Origin: Echinostoma caproni
Taxonomy: Eukaryota > Platyhelminthes > Trematoda > Plagiorchiida > Echinostomatidae
Length of the DNA stretch: 64,000 bases
Reading direction: 5' to 3'
Assembly: GCA_900618425.1 (NCBI GenBank)
Contig: UZAN01039712.1
Coordinates: forward strand, 56,191 to 120,190
Shown here: in pieces, positions 1 to 26,700 of the stretch
Layout of the letters: every line of letters begins with the position of its first letter
How positions within the stretch are numbered: position 1 is the first letter of the stretch
Notes under the pieces: generated by a model
Database searches by the model: none
What the model saw: only the letters and a program-made list of their open reading frames with translations
Told to the model about the DNA's origin: nothing
Translations under genes and position numbers: made by a program

Positions 1-2220
1 TGATCCTCAGCGAAGTGGGTAATCGACTATCTGTAGCCGTGTCGCCCACCTGTGCCCTCTCTCTCTCCCTGTATCTCGTGGTCGCTTACTGCCTTTCTTC
101 AATCTGTGTTCACGCGCGCTCACACACACATACACGGACACATTCAACCATGATTGTCGTGGCTGGTTGCGGTAGGGTGTCTGTTTTGATAGGGGGGATG
201 GTAAATGGGAGAGGAATGCATTCGACTGGATGTGCCTGAACCTAGTGAATGTTCCAGTTGACCACCTGGTTTTTTCACGGGTCCACAAGGTAGACGGTAA
301 ATAAAACCCGATAATACTATGGTCTTGAAGCTTCGAATAGAACTGTATTCATTTCTGTTATTGGGTGAATGATGTGTCACCCATAACCGATGGTATCGAA
401 AAGCTTCTAGGGAGCATAAATGGAAACTATGGTGAGCAACTAGAATAAACCATGGATCCTTTAACTGTGACGAAGAGATAACACTACCGGTGTATTTAAC
501 CTAAGTAGTCTGTGCCCAAAGCGAGTATCAAAGGCCAATAACTGTTTTCTGAAGTTTCGTCCAGGTTTGGAATTCATTAGACTATTCTCACCAATATAAT
601 ACCAAGCTAATTGTTTCTTGCAACATTCACTGCGAAAATGTTTTCAATGGATGTCTCCCAAAGTGTTAATTTAGGGAAGGATAACACAACTGTATAAGTT
701 ATAAAATCGAGAAATGAATGCGATGAAGATTGAAAAAAATAATCCGTGAAAATTTGTGTTATATTAATGATGTGTGATAAAATCGAATTGGCTGCTCACA
801 ACAGACAATCTCAGTTATTATGCATCGACGGAGGACTGATAAAATAGCTTCTACACTTTGGGAAATATTGCCCTTTCACCCCCACCCCCACCCCTAAAAG
901 AAAAGAAAATAAACTGTGTGAAGGACGTATCACGAATGCGACGAGACGGCTGATTAAGCTATGCATAGTCCAGTACATGATCATGAACTATCTGCTTGTT
1001 TTTCTTTGAGTCATAATGCCTTGGGAAGAGATGCTGCTGATTTGTTTTGCGGATCCACTGCTATTCAACTCAACATCTTCAAAGGAAACATTCTTCCCCA
1101 ACCTCCACCGAAAGCCAACAGACCAATCGAGTTGAAGAAAACCCAGACGGGGCGTCAAGTCTGTCATGCGATTGGCTTGTCGATTCAGTTGGAACAATTT
1201 GCTTGGAAAAGTTTCCATTAAAATGGGACATACACTTGAGTTGCACTTTATTGAGTCTAGGCGCCCACTCATCTAATTGAAACACATGTCGTTATGTAAA
1301 AAACAACTTCATCGAACGGTTTTCATATAACTTTCTATGGCAGTGATCTTTCGATATCACTTGATGTCTGATACGGTTTGACAAAATCACTTGCAAAAGT
1401 CAGTCAGATTGGTTTCCAAGACCAGATTAGGAGTCGTTTTAACAGTAGTTACTCATCCTCGATTACGACCGAATCTTGCGTTTAATCTGTCTGTGCATGT
1501 ATACTCTCCGGTTTCCTTAAAATTTGAGACAATATATGACACAATCACCGGTTTGTCAGTACCGATCAACTGGATCGTATTGTAGAGTAAGATCAATCAT
1601 CAAATACACCTCGATGGTTAGAGCCAATAGACGATGTGAACCCGAGTAACGAGTATTTACTAGTCACCACTGAAAACAGCCAATTGAGGGACTTCGAATG
1701 ACCAGCCGTACATAATCCTAATTAGATGGAGATGATATCGAACAGGGTGGTGGTGAAGTAGTACTTAAATCTTCTGAAATCGGGTACATTCCCATTGACC
1801 CTCCTAGTTGTGCATGTGGTTGATATGTTCCCAGCAAGTCGAACTGACTGATGAGCGTTCAAAATACCTTATCACTATACTGTCGGTGAGCGGAGCTTAA
1901 ATAATGTATCTGATAACACATAATCACATAATAATCATAATAATAAATTGAGTACATCCTATACACTAAGTTTGTTCACATTTTGGAACTCTGTAGAAAT
2001 TACAATGTACCTGTACTTTAAACGGGCACAGTTCATGCTCTTTGTCAACCATTCAAAACAAAAAAAATTCATTACAAACGCTATTGCACTGAGTCGGAAA
2101 ACAGGTTAGGAATCACAACAACATGCAAGTAGATAATCTTTGTATTGTTCTACCGAATATAGTAGATCGGGTTGACCATCCACTGAGAATTTGTTCTGCT
2201 AGCCCGGGTTAACTAAATTG
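1..2220. other. No recognised feature
   Basis: AT-rich sequence with a CA-rich stretch near 120-140 and a C-rich run near 880-895. Short open frames on both strands (for example 961-1221) overlap each other and show no domain, codon bias or splice context that would support a gene. Confidence 0.6.
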
Positions 2221-2232
2221 ATTTCCATACGT

Positions 2233-2291
2233 CTGTTCATCAGACTGGGCAATCCGTATGCAAACATTTCGTCATTAGCTGAGGTCACTGA
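2233..2291 (-). repeat. Degraded Penelope terminal motif, solo copy
   Basis: Read on the plus strand this begins CTGTTC and continues with TGCAAACATTTCGTCAT, then AGCTGAGGTCACTGAT. It is alignable along its length with the inverted ends of the Penelope element at 46.9-48.3 kb (TTTGCAAACGTTTCATCACC, then GAGGTGACATCATCAG). On the minus strand GAAA follows the putative stem II, but the CTGANGA box is altered. Probably a relic of that family's terminal sequence. Confidence 0.5.
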
Positions 2292-3621
2292 TAGTTTCAG
2301 CTCCCGGTAATGTAGTCGTTATAATTTCATTGTCTAGCTCGGAGAACAGTCGAAAAGGACAATAATTAATTGTCCAATCAATCACAAGAGCATTTTAGAA
2401 GAACCATTTATTGGGGTTGGGAAAGCACGAATTGTATTTTGGGAGGATTCGCTGTGAAAATACACAAATTTTGAGCCAATTTGAACATTATTATGATTCG
2501 AGGGTTTTAGCATCCAGCTGAAACCGACCATTTATGCTTGCTTGCACACACATTCATCCACACAGACCTAGGGGAAAAATTGATAAATATTGGACATTCC
2601 CCCCCCCCCCCTCAAAATCAATCTTATGGAACTTTAAATCCCCCCGAAACACAGCATTTCAAGTAAACTTTTGTCATATGTTTTTCAGTCCAAAGGATCC
2701 TGTCAATTTTCGGATGTAATGTTTTTGATCACCGATGGAAAACGTTTTCAATATTTTGATAATGAAACGGTCTCGTATCATCGTGTATATTTCATTCTCA
2801 GATGAATAAGATGTCTGACAATTTTCTTTATTTCCACAGTGACGGCAATACCACAGTCAAAGTTATCACCCCCGCTTACTCCATCCCGATACAAACCTCT
2901 TCAGTTTCCTCTGTCAACTGGGTAGAATACATTGTCCCACTTTGGTATAAATTGACAGCACCCATCTTCAGGTGTCGTGTAACCCACAGGACCACGCTGA
3001 AGAGAGACCTTCAGGCAAAGATTTTTGTTCGGATCCACAGTGCTCGCCTAACCCTTGAAGCCCGAGTGACGAGAGCTGCGACATTTTGTTTTACTCGCCC
3101 TTTACTAGTGGCGATTGCAAAAAGAATGCGACGTCGTGCAGATTTCCCAGGGACAGTCACAGTTGGCATGTTGCTGTCAAACCGGATCGGCACAATCGAC
3201 TATTCGACTGAGGCCAGACCAAGTCAGACAAAGTTACTCGTTTTGTGCTTCTGTGCCATGATCGAATGCTTATTTCCCGACAGTTGTGGTTGGAAATTGT
3301 TTACTTTCTTCCTGCAGTAATCTTACGAATTGGCCAGTTGGTGGAGAACACAGAAATGCGAACAGAGCAGGAGATGATTTTGTGGGGATTCAAAGAACAG
3401 TTTACAAACTGAGAAAGCATCCGGGCTCAAGGGAAGTTCCAAACGGTGCTTGTCGATAGAAATGTGATTTTATGAGTTTCCAATACAGATTTTTTTAATA
3501 GAGAGAGAATCTATTGCTATCAACTTATATTTCGCCTATTTTCCATATATTACGACATACCATATCGATTCACCTCATACGAAAACAGTTTTAAATACTC
3601 ATTTGTATTCATTTTTGACTG

Positions 3622-3685
3622 TTGGTCCAACTTGCCAATTTGTTTACAAACGATTCATCACTAACCAAGGTGGTTTCTTCAGGAC
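3622..3685 (-). repeat. Degraded Penelope terminal motif, second solo copy
   Basis: Plus-strand TTTGTTTACAAACGATTCAT followed by CACTAACCAAGGTGG and TTCTTCAGG aligns with the same terminal motif as at 2233 and 46899. On the minus strand CTGAAGA fits the hammerhead box CTGANGA, and GATGAATCGTTTG takes the place of GATGAAACGTTTG. The similarity is imperfect but collinear. Confidence 0.45.
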
Positions 3686-4670
3686 TTAACGAGTGGCGCT
3701 ACTTATTTTCACTCAATTCCACAGGGTTTTCTTCAGTGGTGTAGTAGACAGGTAAACTGTACACACCGTAAATGTCGTTTCAACTTGAAATCTGTGAGCA
3801 CTTGAGGGATCGAACTACAGTATACACCTATTGTGAAGCCTTGGACAATTTTCTTCGTCAATAATTTGAGTTGAGTAACTTGGTTGACTCAAAAGGATTG
3901 GTTCGCTCATTACTTAATTTTAAACTTCCAAAAAGACGGATTACAATGTTCGACACATTCACCTAATAACCTGAGTCATATTGTGATAGAAAACTCGCTT
4001 TCTATTTTGAAGAGATAAATCAACGGATCATATACGCTTTGGAAAGTGATCACTGAAGCATACGGTAGAGTATTAGTCAAAAAACGACTTCAAAGCCTAG
4101 TCGGTGGACTGCAGATGTCGACGGAAATGAACAGATCCTGAAGGACAAAAGTGGGCCTATCAACTAAGAGTGTACATTATTATTATCGGCGTTACTTCGT
4201 TCTAAACAAAGCTGGCTTTGTTCTCTTTTCTGAACTTGAAATCCTTTGTTATCTAGGCAAATGAGTTTGGAGTGAAATACGAGAAAGATTCTGAGCGGTT
4301 CTGTCCGCCGAGTGAAAGCCGCAATCATGGCTCCGTATTCAAGTGAATCTTCCAGTCTCAATCATTAATGAGAGTACAAATCTGATTGCTTCAACATCTA
4401 TGCAACCGTATACGGGAGTGCAGTGTTTTTCAAAGAACTCTAATGTCAAGGTTGATGTGGTTTGTGAGTGTGTAAATGCCCGTGCGCTCAGCCGCGCCCG
4501 CAATCGACTGTTTTTATGACCCCTACGCATTTCGGAATGGAGTAAAAAGGGCTCTGATGCANTAACCCATTCGGTTTTTGACACAGGTACCTGGCACTGT
4601 TGATGATCATGGTTGTTGGTTCCGACCCGAATTTTCGCGGTTCGAGTCCTGACGGGGACACATCAAGTAC

Positions 4671-4715
4671 GCACTGCTGACGAGTCCGAAACAGGACAAA
4701 ACAGCTGTCCAGTGC
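4671..4715 (+). ncRNA. Hammerhead ribozyme motif in SINE copy 1 (G12 lost)
   Basis: 45 nt. Stem I GCACTG pairs perfectly with CAGTGC. The box CTGACGA fits CUGANGA. Stem II GTCC/GGAC closes a six-base loop. Then AAA replaces the invariant GAA, stem III is ACAG/CTGT with little or no loop, and C17 precedes stem I. All elements are in the right order and spacing for a type I hammerhead. G12, the general base in catalysis, is A, so this copy should not cleave. Stem III is short, as in Sm-alpha and other repeat-borne hammerheads that act best as dimers. Confidence 0.8.
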
Positions 4716-4772
4716 TCTTTGTCGGTCATCACAAATATTTCTATCTCATTTAAATGCATCGAATTTGATGCA

Positions 4773-4774
<2 letters not shown>

Positions 4775-4803
<29 letters not shown>
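4775..4803. repeat. TA microsatellite at the 3' end of the hammerhead SINE
   Basis: About 14 TA units directly after the SINE body (TGATGCACT), probably derived from the element's tail. Confidence 0.9.
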
Positions 4804-4806
<3 letters not shown>

Positions 4807-7800
4807 AACACTTATGTTGATACAACATAGTGTTCATTGCTTACCAGATATGTGAACAAGTAATTATGACGAAAGGTAACTTGTTTGTGTAGCAAAATAC
4901 CCTAACAATATCTTGATGAACTTTGTTTTGCGTAATTTTATTTAGTCATTGACCCTAATACTATTTTTTTCTTCAGCTCCATGAAAACCGATGAAATAAA
5001 ATTTCCGCTTCATTTTGGTCGAAGAAATAGTCGGCATTTTGCTCCAGATATCTACAGTACAGACAACAAAAAGACGTAAGTTTGAGCAATTTTACCAATC
5101 AACAGTTTATTTCTATCCTTAAGTACTCGTATTTTAATGAACTACTTTGGCGAGGTTTGTCATCGGATTGCGTAATCACCTGATAAGATTGTGAAGTTCT
5201 CTGGTGAACGCAATTGTCGTTGTTTGAGAGTGGAACACAAGTCACATCATTCGTGAATAAATGAAACCAGATTAGTATTGCGTTCTCCACACTGTTCATA
5301 TGAGCTTGGAAGTTGACAGTTCTGGCAAGTGATCTCGTTTTATTATCGGGTTGTTGTATAACTTGTCGCGTTGAAATAAAACACAAGTCATAGATACCGT
5401 AACATGATAAAGGAGGCCTAAAGTACACTCCAACTGATCAAGAGGTGTGTCTTATGAAGTAAACACCGTTTCGACCTTGTACGTGAAGGCAGCATTCGAC
5501 TTTCATTTGACATGCGGCCCTTTCTGTCACATTTCTCATAAATCACCCGAGTCGCCTGATAATTGCATTCGCTTGATTTTAAGTTTATTATTTTATTATT
5601 TTGTGTGTACCATCTCCGCCCTCCCATATTTCAGCCGAATTATGTAAATTGTGACGTGTGAGCCAAAGAAGATGAAGCACAGAAATAAAGTCGTGTTCGC
5701 TACGATATTTTCTACTCAAAATGTTTGTTGGTGGTCTAATCAGGCCGAGGTTAAATTGTCATATAAATTCCCAACACAACCGTGTTCGTTGCTGAAAGTG
5801 ATACCCGGGGAAATGCTGTTCCATGCACCGATCTCCATCTCTCCTGGTCTGCCTCTCGGAGAACGTCATGACCGAAACAAATACACCGGAGCGCTTAAAT
5901 CTTTCCAACCACGAATGCGTGAATAATTAAACCCAAATATATAATAGATAATTTAATAGAGCTTAAGAATCTTATCATTTTTAGTCATTTTGTCTTCTGA
6001 TTCGAAGCGGAACACACGACCGAGCATAGAAGCATCTAATTACGAAAGTTCACCACAAGTTACTCTTTTAATTAATTCAATTCTAGGCATATAGCCTCCA
6101 TATAAATCCCCGATATCGAACAGGACAACCCCATGGACTATTAACGGTGGTTGTACATCTAAAACCTCCAACCGGCTTAGTTAGTAAGGCAGAGTTTGAA
6201 TGACCAAAGGAGAACAGATGTAGGATGCTATTTGAGCTCATCCTGAATCCGTACGATATGAACCGAAGAAAATAGTTTAGTGCATTCAGCAGCGATTCAA
6301 GTTCTACACTGCTGGTGGGATATTTATGAATGTTTATTATAGTATAGTATGTTATGTATTATTTATTATAGACTATATCATATCATATTATAAAAGGACC
6401 AACAGCCAAATATAGACGGCTAGTAGGATTTCATTTATGTATATATTTGAACATCAGTGCGGTTCTCGATAACTCATAATCTATGCATGTAAGCTGTTAG
6501 AATGTGAAATTCAACCAGCCGATTTGTTGAGTCTATGAGCACTCTTGGAGAATGCGTTTTTTCAACCACTGAAGTCCTGTATAATACTCAAAGTTGTAAC
6601 GTTCGTGTGGACAGGACGGCAGCTTGCAGTAGCTCCTTTCATCCGGAGTAACTGACATTTATCGTGAATCCTGAACGGTACCTGTGCATACGGGAGCTAA
6701 GCTTACCGGCAAAGCAGCACTTGCTAACCTCGAAATTGTTCAGTAGAAAATTGCGTTTGATTTTTACTGCTACCCCGTTTTTCTGGCAGGTTCACGTCAG
6801 ATGCCGCACCAGGGTGCATGCATCAAATCACACACGTGCAATTTACTTCACGACCCCATCATTCTTTGGTTTCTTATCACCGTAATATATATTTGTGTGA
6901 CCGTTCCTTCCCTGGCTACGCATCCGTTTCCCAAATGAATCCGACTTGTCCTCCACCCCAGCGCCGGGACCCGTGCCCATCGTGTTCCCGTGCACATTCG
7001 CGAGAGGTTCCGGGCAGAACATGACAGGAGTGAGATGGATAGTTGACAGCAGGGTGTCAAAACACTGAAGATGTGTTGTGACTTACCAAAGAAACTGAGC
7101 TTTTCATTGTGTGCAAACACGATTACGTGGTTGAAACGGGGAGTGAAAGACGCGAAGATTGGTGAGGGTTGCGTGTGGATGACGGGATGGAGCGGTTGCG
7201 GGATGGAAACGGATGTGAGCGATGAAGGAAAGCCTGTTCCCCTTCAATTCAATCAAGCAGATTCACGCACATGCCCCTCACCCTTATGAACAACCGTGGA
7301 AGTTACTCGAATGGTGGTGACACCCAGCTGTGCATCAGCAAACCGTATTTGACAATGTGCCATTGAGAAGCTGACCTCAAGGAATTTGACCAGATTGCCT
7401 ACGATAAATTACCCATAACCCCGTGCGTCTCTGTGTCCGTTTTCACCACCCGATCCACACACTTAATCCAAATCGCGCGAATCAGAGTTGTTGGTCGACA
7501 ATGGTCTTTGTAGCACTCGCCGGAAAGTTTCACAATTCTGTAGTAGATTTGGATGTCAGGGGAGAGTGGGAACTGTTTGGGGTCAGTGGCACGACGATTA
7601 GACCACCTGCTTGTTTACTAATTAGATCAGATGGGGTCGAATTACTGCCAGTTAATCCGAAATGGAACGATAGTTATAAGAACTGAGCGGAAAAAATGTA
7701 ATAGTAGAGGATGGAAAATCTCTAACCCTGCACATTAATATCAAAATTTGAAAAGAATTTCTATTTTACCACCGAGCTATTTGTTTGTCTTCAGTGACTT

Positions 7801-9660
7801 TCATTTATGAACTTTGTTTCCATCGGTTGAATTTCTCGTCGGATTGCCCTTTCACTAGACTGACAAAATAATTAATGCTATACACTAGCTGCACGCTCAC
7901 AGTGATTCGCAAAGGAGTATCCTTCAGAAATACTAGGAAAGTATTACAATCTTAACAACACGAGATTCACGGATGGAACGGATCTCACTGAGTATTACAA
8001 TCTAATTCCTAGGGAGCAGAAAAGGGGATATTGAAAACATCCTTTGCTTTGATCTATTTGATTAAAACAAGTAAGACAAAATGACTGGCGTTGACATTGG
8101 CCATCAATTTCCCTTGTTCTCAATCAGCTATCTACACACAGTGAATAGAATGGAACGTAATGAGAAGAATACTCTCTGCGAGTATGTAGATAAGCCAAAA
8201 AGTTTGCTTTTCGCATAACTACCAAACGTCTGTGGTAGATGATATAACAATTCCTTGTTCGGAACAAATACCAGACCATTGATTTTAAGAACTAACTTCA
8301 TCAATATGTGAAATGCCCTAGCATCCGTTAACCTGAACCGTGTCGATTCCCAAATACGAATGCCAGTCACCTGCCCAAATCATACTCTCCAAAACCACTC
8401 CGTCAATTTGGTCGAGAGTGACCAAAGGAAAGTCCGCGGTGGTTTAACCTGAGTTTCTGCACACGTAACTGCATAAAGTACACCAGATTGGATTCCTAAC
8501 CCACCAGTTTATACATCCATCAATTGAGAATTGGCGTTACCTTCGCGATTGTGTGGCGTAACGAGTCGTACAAAACAGCCGTTCCGGTACAATATACTAA
8601 ACATACGAGATGTGCTTTGCCCACAGTCAATTATGGCTTAGAGATATGATCTGGTGAAACGCAAAGCCTCGTTACATTTTGCCCACCTCTCGCCTTTACC
8701 CGATTTACTAACATTCGTCACACATTTATTTGCGCATGCATACATGGGACGTCTGGACGACTGGTTGCATCGGAAAGAGAAAGGGCAGCAATTCGGGCCA
8801 CAGGCAGCGTGCCATTTGGTAATCCATTCGCAAACATCACAAACACTGTTACCACTCCCCCTCTTTATGCCGTTCAGGACCACCATCACCTCCGTTATCC
8901 TTGTCTTCACCCCCACCCCACCCCACTCCACTCCACCCCTCATACCAACACATTCATTCTGTTTGCAAAACCGCACTGTTCACAGCTGGTCTACCAGACT
9001 CAATCAGCCAGTTTCCTTCATCAGGTGCCCTTCAAATTGTGCCACATTGGCTCCACAGTTTCACGCCTGTATGAACTGCGCCTACCTGCTTACCGTTCAA
9101 TCTGCTATCCCCCCCCTCACGCACGCACGCATGCACACATTCGATCTTTACTTTCGCGCTGGTTGTCTGATCGACGATAAGCGTTTGGTTCTGAAATGCC
9201 TAAATGGTTGATTGACAGAAACCCCGGTGGTAAATAAAATGTTTTATATCCAGACTGGTCTTCACACATACGCACACCAGGTCGGCAAAGGTTAAGTCAA
9301 TGAGCTAGGTGTTCATTCGGTAGAATACGGGAGATCGCCAAAACGACGTTAGCAAACGGTCCTTGTAAAGATAGGAAACAATGGAACGGGAAACTGGATA
9401 GTGGAACTACTTAACCTTATAAAACGTATTACCTATAGAGGAGTAGTAGGCAACAATCATTAGGTCGGACAAGGTGGAGCTATGCATCATTTCACTCTCT
9501 TTGTACCCTAGTGATTTTCTTGCTGATTATAGGTAGTTACTTCTAACCTTTTTCCACGTACACTCGTTTGTCCGTGACATCAACGCAGAGCACGAATAAA
9601 TGAGTTCAAAACCGTTAGAACTAAACAACTGAAAAATCAACCCCGCCATTTTCAATACGA
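4804..9660. other. No recognised gene; possible GC-richer segments
   Basis: Includes AT-rich tracts (6310-6400) and GC-richer patches at 6780-7290 and 8640-9200. The latter holds a 185-codon open frame on the plus strand (8654-9211), but the translation is low complexity (runs of Pro, Thr, His from CA-rich DNA), overlaps open frames in other phases and matches no family I know. At 8551-8600 a possible third, deleted hammerhead-SINE relic occurs (ACGAGTC, then ACAAAACAGC). Confidence 0.5.
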
Positions 9661-9684
9661 TTACAACCTGCTATCTAAGCTTAC

Positions 9685-23716
<14,032 letters not shown>

Positions 23717-26700
23717 CTGAGGGAAAGACAAACAAGATATCTCCTGCAGTTCATTTCCGGTTCATGGTTTGAGTTTCGCACTTTTCAGCTTAGAATGATA
23801 TAAAATTAATGGGTCCGTAAGGTAATAATGATTACTGCATACTTCCGTGGAATGCAAGTCGTCGCATCACGAGATTTTCTGCTAAAATCTAAACTAAACT
23901 CACTTTTCTCTGCATGACTATCAATGAGTATCAATAAATAGTAACTCTTTGGCTATTGGTATCTCTCAAGTGCCTAAGGGATAAATAAAACGGATGTGTA
24001 CAGAATGTTGAGTAATATATAGTTCACGCTTCATTTTGCTTTCGATTGTTTATAGAAAAAAAATCTGTCAACTAAAATTGCAAGTAAACTGAAGCTGAAC
24101 TCTCCGAAACTTGGTGAACATGAGAGCAAACGTCTGTGCTTGTTAAAAACAAAACGCAAGGTTGAAGCATGTTTATTTTAAAAGTGCGATATGACTTCCT
24201 CGAGAGGTATAATTCTAATCCCATACACCAGTATACCCGAAACAGTCTTGTGATAGATGAGAGAATTTGAACAATAAATATCCACGTTGGAACTGTAAGG
24301 AATGATTATTCATATCCATCCAGACTCCATCTTCACCCAGCCCGCGGATGAATATTACTGTCAGTCGGGCCCCTTATATTACGGTTGCCCTTTCAACTTC
24401 TGCTGGTCAATCGCAGTCTGCAATATTTCGGTTGCCAAATCTCTCGATCTGTGCACCTTGACTACCACGATAAATTCCTGTCACGTTCCGGTGAGTTTCA
24501 CATTGGCCCTTGCTGGATGGATGGACCGTGTGAGGCCCCATCAATTTCGGGCATTGTAAAAAATCTCTCACAGATATTTCGCGCACCTTATGACCTTCGT
24601 CCAGTAAGAATTAATTCAAATACCACAGCGTCTAGTCTGCTTCCGAGCGGAATGCGTTGCACATCCACTCGGAACGGAGCGAATTCATGGCTTGACATGA
24701 CAAAGGTTACCGTTTGATCTCTAATGACCAATGAAAGAGACAAATGAAGGTGTGCCCAATAACGGCGTGAAACATTTTCTCGCACACCATATATCAGTTC
24801 ATACCCACTTACACCCTTTTCCGTGCATTACACTCTTGCTTGGATGAGCCTTACCCCACACTTGTTTCAATTTGTCGAAACACGTGCAGTGCGGTGCAAT
24901 GGTTTGCTGATTAAATTACGCGGTAACTGTAAGCTGAGACTTAATTATTCGAAGCTTAATTCCATAAGATGCAACTTTTCCTCTTTGAAGCTGATTGCTC
25001 CTAAAAGATGACCAAAGAGAACCACCTTTTATCACTGTTTCAATATGGCAACGTTGGGTAGGTTCGTGGACAATTCCAATGTAATTGGTAACTCAGTCTA
25101 GTCGGTTAATTGATCGGAGCCACGCACTGCCATACCGTGTGCGGTGAATTTCCAACTCCGTAAAGTAGAGTCGTACGAGGTAGGCTGTACCGATTCATGA
25201 TTCTACAAAACTGGATGAACGACAGCAAAACTATGTATACGGACAACAGTACATAACTTACGAAGGATAAGATTCATCATCTGCACGTAATTGCCACTAA
25301 AATATAATAGTACTTTTGTCCTAATCAAGTCCCGCATATGTAGTTAGATTTCATGGACAGGGACCAAGTGGGCAACGTGGTGATTGGTTAGTGTGGAGAG
25401 CAAACATGTCACTCAGCTCCACCCAGCATTTGCCAGTGACAATTACGCGATTAATTCGAATACCAAACAATGGGTCACTCTCCTGATATAGACCCAGATG
25501 ATTTACTTTCGGCAAATTTTCATTTCGGAGTTGATTCTCAGATGTGAACAGCGATAGCCTTTGTATATTATTTTCTATCTTTTTTTGCTCTTTTCGCCTC
25601 CTGAAAGATGATCAAAACTATAATGCGTTCAAAGCCATTCAGACCTTATATCATTCTTAAATGTTTTGTTTTAAATTATTAGTTTTGGTATATATTCTCG
25701 TAAAGTTGACGAGAAAAGCTTTTCTCAGACGTCCACTGCATTCTGTAAACGTTCGCCGTAATCAATTATAACTTGTTGGTAGGACAAATAGATCCATGTA
25801 AGACAAGTCATCCATCCCAATTTACTTCCTTACTAATTCTTCGAATTGACGAACATCAGCTGGCGCATCTGTTCCTTACTGTTGCTCAGCCATCAACTTC
25901 GCTTTTCCGTGCGTGATTTTGTAGGTGGGTTTTTCGAATGCGAAAATCACCTAGTAGTTTGGTTATCCAACTATTTTACCGAAAGATCACAAATCACTTA
26001 TAGAATGGGAATTTTTTCATCCTAACCGGGGGTTAGCAACTCTGAATTACTTGGTCGGGTTTTTTCACCCCTGGTATTTTTTCACAAATATGTAATACTC
26101 ATGTTGCTTCTACTGCGCATGATTACATGTTGTGCCCCTTCAACATGAGTGCCTTCACGGTTAAATCTATCTCACTTTCAGCCTCTATCCTCCCATTCTA
26201 CTCAGCAATTGAGGCATATATTGAATATATTGAATATTGATATACTCGTTCACGGTCTTCCCTTCTGAAAGTAATAAATATAAACAATATATATAATATA
26301 TCATAAAATATAATTATATATAATATATAATATAATATAATGTATATAATATATAATATAATATATATGATATATAATGGTAGAAAATAATAATGGTAAA
26401 TAATAAATGAATATCTCTATCTACCGCGAATTCTGTGTAGTACCACAGAGCCACCATAGATAGCTCACGTTGTTGTTTAAATTGCACTTGCAATTGCGTC
26501 GAAAAAAGACGGAGTCAAACAGTTCGTATTCGAAGACTCAGATAGTTGTGAACTCCATGATAAGGTACTGACATTTTGTGTATCAATATGTTATGAACTC
26601 ACTCTATTACCCATCGGTTAATTTATCTGACTCATCTATGGAAAATTTAAACTGGTACTCTGCTGTTCGGCAATAGTTGGTCGCGTTTTCTCTCTTTCCC

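Larger units (their letters stand above)
4585..4803 (+). mobile_element. tRNA-headed SINE with hammerhead ribozyme (Sm-alpha-like), copy 1
   Basis: Order on the plus strand: a weak box A-like sequence (TGGCACTGTTG near 4592), a clear pol III box B (GGTTCGAGTCC, 4639-4649), a hammerhead motif (4671-4715), about 60 bases of body, and a TA-repeat end (4775-4803). This is the layout of the Sm-alpha family of schistosomes, where a pol III head precedes a hammerhead ribozyme. Box B lies 32 nt before the hammerhead; in the second copy (about 37.1 kb) the distance is 31 nt. Non-autonomous; it would depend on a LINE for movement. Exact ends and target-site duplication not determined. Confidence 0.75.

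Noticed and set aside
541..600. Minus-strand CTAATGA, then TTCC, GGACGAAAC, hammerhead-like
   Set aside because: G5 and the first stem II pair are lost, stems I and III do not form, and no SINE head is present.
1846..1870. CTGATGAGCG motif
   Set aside because: No GAAAC partner or stem II nearby; chance match to the hammerhead box.
2802..3320. 172-codon open frame on the plus strand
   Set aside because: No recognisable domain; the opposite strand is also partly open; checked on the minus strand for an ALX OAR motif and none was found.
8654..9211. 185-codon open frame on the plus strand
   Set aside because: Low-complexity Pro/Thr/His translation from CA-rich DNA, overlapping open frames in other phases, no domain and no splice context.
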